This document shows, in pieces, positions 8,549 to 17,509 of a stretch of DNA of 64,000 nucleotides; within the stretch, counting starts at the first letter, position 1; every line of letters begins with the position of its first letter. The stretch covers positions 2,533,001 through 2,597,000 of the forward strand of contig NZ_JBBOPI010000001.1 of assembly GCF_038003525.1 (NCBI RefSeq), given 5' to 3'. The notes under the pieces are model-generated. The model worked only from the letters and a program-made list of their open reading frames with translations. It was not told where the DNA came from and did no database searches. This DNA comes from Solibacillus sp. FSL H8-0538 (lineage in GTDB: Bacteria > Bacillota > Bacilli > Bacillales_A > Planococcaceae). The position numbers and the translations under genes are program-made.

Positions 8549-9067
8549 TCACCAATAATCTGGGTAATTTCGCTTTGGGTGGAAATTATTAATAACTAAT
8601 GAAGAGAGTAAAATAATAGCTAAACCAATTAATAACGGAGACAAAATAAATCCCCAACTTGCCTGACTCACCATAATAATGAGCGGATCACTACCGGCGG
8701 GTGGATGAAATGTTTTCGTCATAAGCATACAGAAAAGTGATAAGCAAATGGCTATACTAATCGCTAATGGTGAATTACCCATTAATTGAAAGATCAAAAT
8801 CCCCAAAAATGATGAGATGAGATGGCCTCCGATTACACTGCGGGGTTGACCAACTGGCGCGTTCCATGCCACAAACACGAGTATCGTACTTGCCCCAAAT
8901 GAACCAATCATCCATGGAAACTGCGTCATCTCCGTTAATTCTAGGAGTACAAAAATTGTTATAAAAGTCCCAACCACCGCAACGATCGAATCGCTTAAGT
9001 TAAAACTATTGGCTATTTTACCTCCACCTTTCATTTTATTAAAATAACTAATTATATATGTTCCCAC
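8549..9067 (-). CDS. HPP-family integral membrane protein
   Basis: A 172-residue membrane protein with four to five helices and the family signature FHPPAGSDPL (HPP at 121-123) plus the upstream GSFGAS and RSVIGGH motifs. HPP proteins are membrane proteins; some plant and cyanobacterial members transport nitrite, but the function of Firmicute members is not established. GTG start at 9067 preceded by GGAGGTG with a seven-base spacer. Monocistronic; no partner gene nearby suggests a substrate. Confidence 0.82.
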   Translation of the reverse strand: MGTYIISYFNKMKGGGKIANSFNLSDSIVAVVGTFITIFVLLELTEMTQFPWMIGSFGASTILVFVAWNAPVGQPRSVIGGHLISSFLGILIFQLMGNSPLAISIAICLSLFCMLMTKTFHPPAGSDPLIIMVSQASWGFILSPLLIGLAIILLSSLVINNFHPKRNYPDYW

Positions 9068-9200
9068 TGCAACACACCTCCAATATGACTATGTAAACAC
9101 TTTTTTAATAATAGTAAACCTAAGTTATAATAATAGTAAATACAAGAATTGCGCTTTTTTGAAAAATAGTTTCACTAACAAAGATTTAGGAGGAAATTAG

Positions 9201-9412
9201 TTGTTTAATAAAAAAAAACGTTATTATTACAGGCGCAGCACATGGGATTGGAAAAGGGATTGCAAAAGCGTATGCAGAGGCAGATGCACATGTTGTACTA
9301 GCAGATGTACAAGAAAACAAAGGAAAAATACTCGTAAATGAACTCCTAACTGTAGGCTACTCCGCATTCTTTATCAAAACAGATGTAAGAATAGAAGAAT
9401 ATGACCTTGCCT
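9201..9412 (+). pseudogene. Short-chain dehydrogenase 5' fragment (frameshifted, truncated)
   Basis: From 9220 the reading frame gives VIITGAAHGIGKGIAKAY and then VVLADVQENKG, the NAD-binding start of an SDR enzyme (TGxxxGIG). About 70 codons remain of the usual 250; homology stops near 9412, beside the stop of the convergent gene. A good ribosome site (AGGAGGAAATTAG) and a TTG at 9201 remain, but a run of nine A at 9210-9218 puts the start out of frame by one base. Both defects mark it as dead. Confidence 0.75.
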
Positions 9413-9418
9413 TCTTCC

Positions 9419-10309
9419 TTAACGATATACTGACCCTCCGCCCCAAATAAAACGGCCACCTGTATGAGCAGTTTGATCATGTACCTTCTCATCAACTAAT
9501 TGCAAAGTACCTGGCTGCTCATGATGATGCCATACGAAACCATTTGGCGTTTCATTTAAATATAAATCTGCTACTTGTCCTTCTGTTAATCCAATCTCCG
9601 CCGCTAAGCTTGGCTGCGCCGCGATAGCATCTGCTAGCTGCGCATTCGCAAAACGGAACTGCGCATCATCTGTCATTAAATACATACTTTCTGGTAGTTG
9701 CATTTTAAATGAGCTCTCGAATACCGGAAAAGCATCCGTAATCACTTGTCCATCATAATGCACTTCGTTTAGTTCAAAAGGAACACCTGTTACTGGATGC
9801 ACGTCACCTACTAGTGCTGCATTAATCGATTGAATTTCTCTTGCCTGTACCTCATCTGTCCCCTCGACTAAATCAACAATTGTAAAGGCAAATGCTGAAA
9901 CAAGACCGAGTTTAGCAACATTAACAGCACCTTTTTTCGCGCGGTCATAATCTTTAGTAGCAAGACCTGCACCTGTTTCATATACATTTGTTACGCCATT
10001 TTTAAGAAATGAGCCAACACTACGTACAACACGTCCTCCGGCATCCTTCAATTCATCGACGCCCTCTGAACGCTCAAAATCATCTTTTTGGATTTGCCCT
10101 TTGGCTGTTTTATAAATACCTTCCACCGCTTGGCCTGTCATGGCAATACTCCCACCTGAAGCTTTGCCAATCATGGACGTTGTATCTTCAATGAAATATG
10201 CTGCCTCATCAAAGCCCGCCTTTTTCACACCTTTACTAGCAAGCTCACCTACGCCTGAAATTGCCCCGTCTACTAATTGTCCTAAACCTTTTGAAATATT
10301 TTTTACCAT
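9419..10309 (-). CDS. WHH-type HNH/Endo VII nuclease, toxin-like
   Basis: 296 residues. Residues 1-150 form a glycine- and alanine-rich helical region recalling packaged or transfer regions of polymorphic toxins; residues 170-230 are a linker domain; the C-terminus (256-286) carries WHHHEQPG, a central LV, and H-x4-HTGG, the metal-binding pattern of the WHH family of HNH/Endo VII nucleases common at toxin C-termini. No signal peptide. ATG at 10309 follows GGGGAGATGGCATC. A terminator at 10363-10390 separates it from the small gene upstream. Predicted nuclease effector, perhaps released through a secretion system; target and cognate immunity protein unknown. WHH call good, biological role inferred. 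Confidence 0.78.
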   Translation of the reverse strand: MVKNISKGLGQLVDGAISGVGELASKGVKKAGFDEAAYFIEDTTSMIGKASGGSIAMTGQAVEGIYKTAKGQIQKDDFERSEGVDELKDAGGRVVRSVGSFLKNGVTNVYETGAGLATKDYDRAKKGAVNVAKLGLVSAFAFTIVDLVEGTDEVQAREIQSINAALVGDVHPVTGVPFELNEVHYDGQVITDAFPVFESSFKMQLPESMYLMTDDAQFRFANAQLADAIAAQPSLAAEIGLTEGQVADLYLNETPNGFVWHHHEQPGTLQLVDEKVHDQTAHTGGRFIWGGGSVYR

Positions 10310-10362
10310 GATGCCATCTCCCCTAGTAGTTTTTATATCTATTTTACAAAATTATACATAGG

Positions 10363-10390
10363 AAAAGCCACAACTTATTTGTTGTGGCCG
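10363..10390 (-). terminator. Intrinsic terminator between the 69-aa gene and the WHH gene
   Basis: GCCACAAC and GTTGTGGC form a perfect stem with loop TTATTT; on the minus strand TTTT follows. Confidence 0.75.
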
Positions 10391-10416
10391 TTTGATTTTT
10401 GAGATGTTTCAAAACG

Positions 10417-10626
10417 TTACTGCACCATCGTTTGTTCTTGAAGCTTTGCCGAAAAATACTTACGTGCATCCGCAGTAAGAATTTGCAAACGGATGACTTC
10501 ATTCTGGCGTTCAAAACCAACAAACATTCCGCTTAAATTTTCATAAACGTATTTGATTTTATAGCCAGTTTGTAAATAGTCATCTACTTTTTTCATTTCA
10601 TGTTCACTTTGTAAGTAATCTGACAT
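10417..10626 (-). CDS. Small hypothetical protein, 69 aa
   Basis: Not recognised. ATG at 10626 with GTGAGGTG upstream. The protein is charged and soluble, with a helix in the first 20 residues, a beta-like centre (YKIKYVYENLSGMFVGFER) and a helical C-terminus. It lies directly upstream of the WHH nuclease gene on the same strand but is separated from it by a terminator. Immunity genes usually follow their toxin, so an immunity role is only a weak possibility. Confidence 0.55.
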   Translation of the reverse strand: MSDYLQSEHEMKKVDDYLQTGYKIKYVYENLSGMFVGFERQNEVIRLQILTADARKYFSAKLQEQTMVQ

Positions 10627-10683
10627 ACAAACACCTCACTTTCAAAATTCCGATAATCATCCTACAGTTTGACTTTTACTGTT

Positions 10684-11946
10684 TTATCGAGTATAACTGC
10701 CGAGTATTGCTTGTCGTTCATTCCAAGTCATTGGTGGAATATTCGATTTTCTTTCGACCATCGAAATCGCACCATCTACAGGACAAACAATGGAGCATAA
10801 ATTACAGCCTACACAGTCTTCTTCACGAACTTTGAGCATCGGACGACCGCTTTCTGTGTACAAATCGATACATTGATGCGACGTATCTTCACAAGCGATA
10901 TGGCACTTATTACAGTTAATACATACATCGTTATTAATTTCAGCGACAATTTTGTAATTTAAGTCTAAGTCGCCCCAATCGGAATAACGTTGCACTGAGC
11001 GACCAACTAAATCCATTACTGATGCAAGTCCTTTATCATCTAAATAGTTATTAAGTCCATCAATCATATCTTCCACGATACTAAATCCGTGATGCATCGC
11101 TGCTGTACATACTTGTACACCCGTTGCACCCATCAACAAATATTCCGCAGCATCTTGCCAATTTGAAATGCCACCGATGCCTGAAATGGGCACATTTATT
11201 TTAGGATTGCGTGCACAATCTGCAACCATATTTAGTGCGATTGGCTTTACAGCTGGTCCGCAATAGCCACCATGTGCGCCTTTACCTGCAACATGAGGTA
11301 TCGTATTCCATGAATCTAAATCGACACCGGCTAAACTGTTAATCGTATTAATCATACTGATTGCATCTGCTCCGCCTTGGACGGCAGCCTCTGCTGTGAC
11401 CGTAATATCTGTTATGTTCGGCGTTAACTTGACGATGACTGGCGTACGTGCTACTTCTTTGACCCAATATGTTTGCTTTTCAACCAATTCCGGCACTTGA
11501 CCAGAGGCAGAGCCCATCCCTCGTTCTGCCATCCCATGTGGACAACCAAAATTCAGTTCAAGTCCATCTACCCCTACCTCTTCTACTCGTTTAACAATTT
11601 CATGCCACTTCTCTTGCTTCGGCTCGACCATCAAGGAAGCAATAATGGCATGATTCGGAAATCTTTTTTTCGTTTCATAAATCTCTTGTAAATTCACCTC
11701 TAACGGACGATCTGTAATTAGCTCAATATTGTTAAAGCCCGCTACCCTTTGTCCGTTATAGCTAACTGCCGCAAATCGCGATGAAACATTTAAAATCGGT
11801 TCACCTAACGTTTTCCATACCGCTCCACCCCAACCAGCTTCAAATGCGCGCTGCACTTGATAACCTGAGTTTGTCGGTGGTGCAGATGCTAGCCAAAATG
11901 GATTTGGCGATTTAATCCCTGCTAAATCTATTCGTAAGTCTGCCAT
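10684..11946 (-). CDS. preA: NAD-dependent dihydropyrimidine dehydrogenase, subunit PreA
   Basis: Catalytic subunit that reduces uracil and thymine to dihydropyrimidines, the first step of reductive pyrimidine breakdown. The N-terminal 310 residues form an FMN-binding TIM barrel like dihydroorotate dehydrogenase (LEVNFGCPHGM with the likely active-site cysteine region, and GIGGISNWQDAAEYLLMGA for phosphate binding). The C-terminus has two ferredoxin clusters, CINCNKCHIAC and CVGCNLCSIVCP. Full length. It lies 15 bp after preT in one minus-strand operon with the next two pathway genes. Confidence 0.93.
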   Translation of the reverse strand: MADLRIDLAGIKSPNPFWLASAPPTNSGYQVQRAFEAGWGGAVWKTLGEPILNVSSRFAAVSYNGQRVAGFNNIELITDRPLEVNLQEIYETKKRFPNHAIIASLMVEPKQEKWHEIVKRVEEVGVDGLELNFGCPHGMAERGMGSASGQVPELVEKQTYWVKEVARTPVIVKLTPNITDITVTAEAAVQGGADAISMINTINSLAGVDLDSWNTIPHVAGKGAHGGYCGPAVKPIALNMVADCARNPKINVPISGIGGISNWQDAAEYLLMGATGVQVCTAAMHHGFSIVEDMIDGLNNYLDDKGLASVMDLVGRSVQRYSDWGDLDLNYKIVAEINNDVCINCNKCHIACEDTSHQCIDLYTESGRPMLKVREEDCVGCNLCSIVCPVDGAISMVERKSNIPPMTWNERQAILGSYTR

Positions 11947-11961
11947 TTCACATTCCCCCCT

Positions 11962-13329
11962 TTATGCTATCTCGCTTGGTTCTTTTAAATACTCATGTAT
12001 GACATATGCTGCGTCTTTACCTTGCTGCGCAGCTGTCACAACCATTGCTTCACCTTGACCGTTTCCGAATACGACATCTCCACATGCAAACACTTTCTTG
12101 TTCGAAGTTTGCATTGTCGCCTCGTCAATATCTACTACACCATACGTATGCTTTAAACCAAAATCTTCAATTAGAGATACGTAGCGTGTTTGACCAATCG
12201 CTTTAATAACAGCGTCCACTTCTAAGACAAAATTTGAGCCTTCAATGACTTCAGGTTTTTGTCTACCGTCTGCACCAGGCTCCCCCAGCTTCATCTTGAC
12301 GCATTCTATGGCAACTACTTGTCCTGCCTCATTCCCGATAATTTTGTTCGGAGCAGTCAGCCACTCAAATTGAACACCATCTTGCTTTGCAAACTCGTAT
12401 TCAAATTTATACGCAGTCATCTCTTTTTCAGTTCTTCTGTATAGCATTTTCACATTTTCAGCACCTAATCGAACGGCACATGTGGCACCATCGATTGCCG
12501 TATTACCAGCACCGATGACAGCCACGCGCTTACCGACCAAGTTATCTGGCAGTGGTCCAATTTTTGTTTGCTTTACAAATTCGATTGCATCATGAACGCC
12601 GGCTAGTTCCTCACCTTCAATCCCTAGTTTAGGCACAGCCCCCATACCAATCGCTAAAATGACGCTATCGTATTGATTTAGGATTTCTTCAGCAGAAATA
12701 TCCACACCTACTGTCGTATTCGTTTTAATGTCCACACCGAGTTTGACAATTTGCTCTACTTCCCACTCCACTACTTCATTCGGTAGACGGAATGACACGA
12801 TGCCATAAGCGCCTAAACCACCCGCTTTAGATTCAGCTTCATAAATTGTGACGCTATAGCCAAAACGAGCGAGCTCACGCGCTGCAGATAAACCAGCAGG
12901 ACCCGAGCCGATAATTGCAACTTTTTGCCCGTTGCTTTGTCCTTTTTGGAATAACTCGACATTCGATTTCATCGCCCAATCTGTTGCATAGCGCTGTAAG
13001 TTACCGATTTTGATTGGCTTAGTTGAAGAGTTTAATACACATGCACCTTCACATAACTCTTCAGTCGGACAAACTCTTGCGCAGCTTGCACCAATCGGAT
13101 TCGCATCTAATATTGTCATGGCTGAACCTTTTAAATTACCCGAAGCAATTTTTTTAATGAAATTTGGGACTTGAATACTTGTCGGACAAGCTGTAATACA
13201 TGGTGCGTCATAGCAATACAGGCACCGATTCGCCTCTTCTATCGCTTCATTTTTGGACATTCCGCTAATCATCTCAACAAAATTTCGTTTTAATCGTGCA
13301 GTCATTGCATTTTCTTGAATTGGAACCAT
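11962..13329 (-). CDS. preT: NAD-dependent dihydropyrimidine dehydrogenase, subunit PreT
   Basis: Electron-transfer partner of PreA: takes electrons from NAD(P)H through FAD and iron-sulfur clusters. The N-terminus has the cysteine-rich GltD-type cluster motif (CLYCYDAPCITACP, then CARVCPTEELCEGAC). Two dinucleotide folds follow: GSGPAGLSAARE (FAD, near residue 141) and GAGNTAIDGA (NAD, near 271). ATG at 13329 follows GGGGGGATGAGGTAA. 30 bp separate it from the upstream hydantoinase gene. Order of transcription: hyuC-like, hydA, preT, preA. Confidence 0.92.
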   Translation of the reverse strand: MVPIQENAMTARLKRNFVEMISGMSKNEAIEEANRCLYCYDAPCITACPTSIQVPNFIKKIASGNLKGSAMTILDANPIGASCARVCPTEELCEGACVLNSSTKPIKIGNLQRYATDWAMKSNVELFQKGQSNGQKVAIIGSGPAGLSAARELARFGYSVTIYEAESKAGGLGAYGIVSFRLPNEVVEWEVEQIVKLGVDIKTNTTVGVDISAEEILNQYDSVILAIGMGAVPKLGIEGEELAGVHDAIEFVKQTKIGPLPDNLVGKRVAVIGAGNTAIDGATCAVRLGAENVKMLYRRTEKEMTAYKFEYEFAKQDGVQFEWLTAPNKIIGNEAGQVVAIECVKMKLGEPGADGRQKPEVIEGSNFVLEVDAVIKAIGQTRYVSLIEDFGLKHTYGVVDIDEATMQTSNKKVFACGDVVFGNGQGEAMVVTAAQQGKDAAYVIHEYLKEPSEIA

Positions 13330-13359
13330 TTACCTCATCCCCCCCTCGTGAATTTCGGT

Positions 13360-14766
13360 TTAGCTTGACGTTACACTTGTTTTTGCAGTTGGCTGTAGTG
13401 ATCGTTTTATATATTGTCCACTACCTAATACCCCTACGAACTCTTTATTCTTAATAACGTATTCCCCGCGCACGAATACACTGACTGGCTCGCCTATTAC
13501 TTCCCATCCCTCATACGGGTTATAGTCTACATTCATATGATGTGTATTCGCTGAAATTTCACGTTTTACAGTTGGATCAAAAAGTACGATATCTGCGTCC
13601 GAACCGATTGCAATCGTCCCTTTTTGTGGATATAGACCGAAAATTTTTGCTGCGCTTGTCGAGATCATATCGACAAACTCATTAATTGAAATTCTCCCTT
13701 TCGCCACACCTTCAGAAAATAAAATGCTAAAGCGATCTTCGATAAATGGACCGCCATTTGGAATTTTCGAGAAATCATTTAACCCTAATTGCTTTTTCCC
13801 ATTAAAGCTAAATGAACATTGGTCTGAACCAATTGTTTGAAGTTGCTTCGCTTTTAATGCATTCCATAAATGCTCTTGGTGATGTTTCGGACGAAGAGGT
13901 GGTGACCAGACATATTTTGCACCTTCAAAACCTGGCTGAGCTAACGCGGACTGATCTAGCGTTAAATACGGCGGACATGTTTCTCCATACACGTCATACC
14001 CTTTTTCACGCGCTTTAATAATTTCATCTAGTGCCTCTTTACAAGTAACATGTACGACGTAAAGCTTGGCACCTGCAATATGCGCCAGTTCGATTGCTCG
14101 TTTTGTCGCTTCCCCCTCCACTTCTGCTGGACGAGTAAGTGCATGATATATCGGTTCTGTATGACCTGCACGTTTCGCTTCTTCAACTAGTTCATCAATT
14201 ACAGAGCCGTTTTCACAATGTACCATGACGACAGCACCCAGTTCCTTTGCGATTTTGAATGCTTTGAAAAGCGTGCGGTCTGTCGCTTGGAATTCTTTCG
14301 CGTAGGCCATGAAAACCTTCACGGACGTTATTCCTTCCTGCTCTAGTACGAGCGGTAATTCCTCCTCTGTCTCAGGCGTTAAATCACCGATCATTAAGTG
14401 GAACCCGTAGTCAATTGCCGATTTTCCATGTGCTTTTGCATGCCACTTTTGCACAGCCGCCCCAAGCTTTTCTTCACCAGCAGATAAGCAAAAGTCTAAA
14501 ATTGTCGTAGTACCTCCAAATGCAGCTGCGATCGTACCAGACTTCCAATCATCGTCTGTCACCGTATTGTTAAACGGCATATCTAAATGCGTATGTGGAT
14601 CAATCCCACCTGGCATAACGTATTTGCCTGTTGCATCAATAATCTCTGCTCCTGGCGCCGATAAATCTCTGCCAATTTGAACGATTTTCCCATCTTCTAT
14701 TAATAAATCAGCCTCATATACATCTGAAGCTGTTGCAATTAATCCACCTGTAATGATTCTTTTCAT
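13360..14766 (-). CDS. hydA: Dihydropyrimidinase (D-hydantoinase)
   Basis: Zinc amidohydrolase opening dihydrouracil to N-carbamoyl-beta-alanine, second step of the pathway. The metal ligands are visible as DPHTHLDM near residue 56, a carboxylated lysine in SVKVFMAY near 149, VHCENG, VVHVTC, and the aspartate in TIGSDQCSF. Full length. I set the start at ATG 14766 because GTGAGGGA lies close upstream; a GTG at 14778 falls within that site. It is 23 bp from the hydrolase gene before it and belongs to the same operon. Confidence 0.94.
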   Translation of the reverse strand: MKRIITGGLIATASDVYEADLLIEDGKIVQIGRDLSAPGAEIIDATGKYVMPGGIDPHTHLDMPFNNTVTDDDWKSGTIAAAFGGTTTILDFCLSAGEEKLGAAVQKWHAKAHGKSAIDYGFHLMIGDLTPETEEELPLVLEQEGITSVKVFMAYAKEFQATDRTLFKAFKIAKELGAVVMVHCENGSVIDELVEEAKRAGHTEPIYHALTRPAEVEGEATKRAIELAHIAGAKLYVVHVTCKEALDEIIKAREKGYDVYGETCPPYLTLDQSALAQPGFEGAKYVWSPPLRPKHHQEHLWNALKAKQLQTIGSDQCSFSFNGKKQLGLNDFSKIPNGGPFIEDRFSILFSEGVAKGRISINEFVDMISTSAAKIFGLYPQKGTIAIGSDADIVLFDPTVKREISANTHHMNVDYNPYEGWEVIGEPVSVFVRGEYVIKNKEFVGVLGSGQYIKRSLQPTAKTSVTSS

Positions 14767-14789
14767 TGAATCCCTCACCCTTCAACTGA

Positions 14790-16037
14790 TTAATTTGAAA
14801 TAAATGATGTTTTTCCGATGCTAAACTTTGTTTGTAGCGTCAATACCGTTTCAAGTAACACATCTGCACCTTTTGCACAGTCTTCAAATGTTGTCTCTTC
14901 CTCCTCGCAATGACTTTTTCCGTTAATACTCGGTACGAAAATCATCGCTGAGGGGATAATGCTAGCGATATATTGCGCATCATGTCCTGCCCCGCTAAAC
15001 ATTCTATTGAAGGAATAGCCAAAGCCGTGACATGATTTTTCTACTTCATCACAAATGGCTGAATCAAAAAATACGGTATCTCGTCCCCATAGCTTTACTG
15101 GAACGACGTAGCAGCCCTGTTCCTGTGAAGGTAATCCTTGTAGTATTTCTTCTACTTTTCGCATCACTTCTGGATCTTGATGTCGCGAATCAATAGTAAA
15201 TGCTACTTTATTTGGAATAACTGTATGAATATTAGGTGTAACATTCATCCGGCCAAATGTGTACACTAATTGTTCGTCGATACTCCCAAGCTGCTCATGT
15301 AAATTCGCAATGATTTTGGACGCGACAATCATCGGGTCTTTACGCATCGACATCGGTGTTGTTCCCGCATGATTGGATTCACCTGTAATGTTAACTTCAT
15401 AACAAACCATGCCTAAAACGCCTTCGACAACACCAATTTCTAATTGCTTTGCTTCTAATACCGGACCTTGTTCAATATGGAGTTCAATATAGGCGAGCGC
15501 TTCTTTTAAACGATTCTCCTCTTTCCCTTTATATCCACTCGCTTGTAGTGCCGCTTTAAATGTGATGTCGTTTTTATCGACAGACTGTAACATCTTATCT
15601 TTCTCAAATTTCCCAGAAATGACGCCGGAGCTCATCATTGCAGGGTCAAAACGAGCACCTTCCTCATTCGTAAAGTTCACAATCATTAGTGGAATATCTA
15701 GTTCGATATCATTTTCCTTTAACGTTCGAATAGCTTCTATAGCAGTTAACACACCTAAGACACCATCAAACTTGCCTCCCTTTTCTACCGAATCTAAATG
15801 TGACCCCATCACAATTGGTGGGACATCATTTTTTCCTGGTAGAATTGCATAAATATTCGCCATATCGTCTACTTTAATCTCCATACCTAGCTCTTTGCAG
15901 CACTCACAAAAATAGTCCCTCGCTAAAATATCTTCTTTCGAAAGAGACAAACGAGTTACTCCGCTATTTGTAGTAGCTCCGAACTTACTAAATCTTTCAA
16001 TCGACTCTTGCAATCGGCTACTATTACATTTATACAT
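14790..16037 (-). CDS. M20-family Zn hydrolase: beta-ureidopropionase / N-carbamoyl amino acid amidohydrolase
   Basis: Third step: hydrolyses N-carbamoyl-beta-alanine to beta-alanine, CO2 and ammonia. 415 residues of the M20/HyuC family, with GSHLDSVEKGGKFDGVLGV (metal and catalytic residues near 79-97), NEEGARF near 128 and HIEQGPVLE near 190, followed by a dimerisation lid domain and GAGHDAQYIA near the end. It is the promoter-proximal gene of the four-gene minus-strand operon and diverges from the PucR gene over 154 bp. Allantoate or L-carbamoylase activity cannot be excluded, but the context fixes the likely substrate. Confidence 0.9.
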   Translation of the reverse strand: MYKCNSSRLQESIERFSKFGATTNSGVTRLSLSKEDILARDYFCECCKELGMEIKVDDMANIYAILPGKNDVPPIVMGSHLDSVEKGGKFDGVLGVLTAIEAIRTLKENDIELDIPLMIVNFTNEEGARFDPAMMSSGVISGKFEKDKMLQSVDKNDITFKAALQASGYKGKEENRLKEALAYIELHIEQGPVLEAKQLEIGVVEGVLGMVCYEVNITGESNHAGTTPMSMRKDPMIVASKIIANLHEQLGSIDEQLVYTFGRMNVTPNIHTVIPNKVAFTIDSRHQDPEVMRKVEEILQGLPSQEQGCYVVPVKLWGRDTVFFDSAICDEVEKSCHGFGYSFNRMFSGAGHDAQYIASIIPSAMIFVPSINGKSHCEEEETTFEDCAKGADVLLETVLTLQTKFSIGKTSFISN

Positions 16038-16137
16038 ATTCTATTCCCCCCTCTTCTCATTCATTAAAAAAACAATTGTTATTTAAATTTTAAAATAGAG
16101 TAAATTTGGAAGATATGGATATTAAACTAAAAAAAAT

Positions 16138-16151
16138 TGTGCAACTGCACA
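16138..16151. promoter_or_regulatory. Palindrome TGTGCA-N2-TGCACA in the divergent control region
   Basis: A perfect 6+6 bp inverted repeat with two-base spacer, 41 bp before the PucR start and 101 bp before the oppositely oriented hydrolase start. It is a candidate operator for one of the two PucR regulators. I do not see the same motif before the other plus-strand genes of the cluster. Confidence 0.4.
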
Positions 16152-16191
16152 TTATATATGGTATGTTATTTTCATAATAAGGGGGGTTGTT

Positions 16192-17361
16192 ATGGGGACA
16201 ATTCACAAGATTGTGGAGGGAGCTCAATTCCCTATGCTTACATTAGTAGCTGGATATAATGGTATGTATCGAAAAGTTACAGGTATAAATGTAGTAGAAA
16301 GCATTGATTTAATCATGTTTTGCCGACCAAATGAATTAGTCGTTACAACAGGTATTAACTTTCCGCACCAAGATGCTTCCTTAGAACAACTAGTTAAATT
16401 AGCGTACAGTAAAAAAGTAGCCGGTTTTATTATTAATACGGGTCCTTACATCCCTGAAATTCCTAAATCGGTCATTACTTTTGCCAACGAACATGAATTC
16501 CCAGTTTTCCAAATGCAGTGGAATCGTCGTGTAGCGGATCTTTTAAAAACGACATTTCAATTTATCGCCACTCACCACCAAGAACAATCGAACGAAGAAA
16601 AAACCTTATCGAACTTACTTTTCCACTACAAATACCACAGTGATTTCATAGAACAAAATTTAGCTCAACTCGGCTTCTTGCAAGGTACAGAGCTCGCCAT
16701 CATTACTTGTACTACAATCGGTGCACAAAGCAGTATTGAACGTTACGAGGTCATGATTCAGTTCGCTTTCCAAAATAGATATCAACGCTTTTTAAAACTA
16801 AAGTATAAAAACCACCTCATCTTTTTAATCGGCCGAACACAAATGAAAACACCAAATATCCCCTTTTCAAAAACAGTTGAAGATATTTACGACAAAGTCA
16901 CTAAGAAAAATGGGAGCTTAGATATTATCATTGGCAAAGGTAATTTTCATAAGGAGCTTGAAAATGTCTGTAAAAGCTACGATGAATCACTAACTGTCAT
17001 CAAATTAGCACAACTGCATAACAACCGATTCTTATACAAATATAAAGACATTGGTACTTATAAACTTATTATGGATGTGCAAAATCGAGCATTGATCGAA
17101 TCATTCAACCAAGATATTCTGGGACAACTTTATCATTATGACGAGTTACACAAAACGGATTACGTATCGTTTTTACGTATTTTCCTCGAAGAAAACGGCA
17201 GTACAAGTAAAATTAGTGAACGACAATTTATACACCGCAACACGGTCCTTTATAAAATCAAAAAAATAGAAATGCTATTAGATATGGATTTAAGTAATCC
17301 ATTTACAAAAACGAATCTTTATATCGCCTTTTTGATAGAAGATGTTTTGATGCATAAATAA
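16192..17361 (+). CDS. PucR-family transcriptional regulator (first)
   Basis: 389 residues. The N-terminal PucR ligand-sensing domain (about 8-125, including GINVVESID and NELVVTTGI) is followed by a central degenerate GGDEF-like domain and a C-terminal PucR helix-turn-helix (residues 330-385, with RQFIHRNTVLYKIKKIE). PucR regulators control purine and pyrimidine catabolism in Bacillales. ATG at 16192 follows GGGGGG with a six-base spacer. It is transcribed divergently from the pathway operon and is the natural candidate for its activator. Confidence 0.88.
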   Translation: MGTIHKIVEGAQFPMLTLVAGYNGMYRKVTGINVVESIDLIMFCRPNELVVTTGINFPHQDASLEQLVKLAYSKKVAGFIINTGPYIPEIPKSVITFANEHEFPVFQMQWNRRVADLLKTTFQFIATHHQEQSNEEKTLSNLLFHYKYHSDFIEQNLAQLGFLQGTELAIITCTTIGAQSSIERYEVMIQFAFQNRYQRFLKLKYKNHLIFLIGRTQMKTPNIPFSKTVEDIYDKVTKKNGSLDIIIGKGNFHKELENVCKSYDESLTVIKLAQLHNNRFLYKYKDIGTYKLIMDVQNRALIESFNQDILGQLYHYDELHKTDYVSFLRIFLEENGSTSKISERQFIHRNTVLYKIKKIEMLLDMDLSNPFTKTNLYIAFLIEDVLMHK

Positions 17362-17509
17362 TCCAAATTTATATATTTTCACAACGATAATTTTCGGAAT
17401 ATTTCTTTAAATGAGACACCTTTTGAAAATTATCAGGTAGTCTTATGAACAAGCAGTCTAGCTAATAATTGAATAAAACTGCTGCTTAATTTAGAAGGGG
17501 GAGGACATT

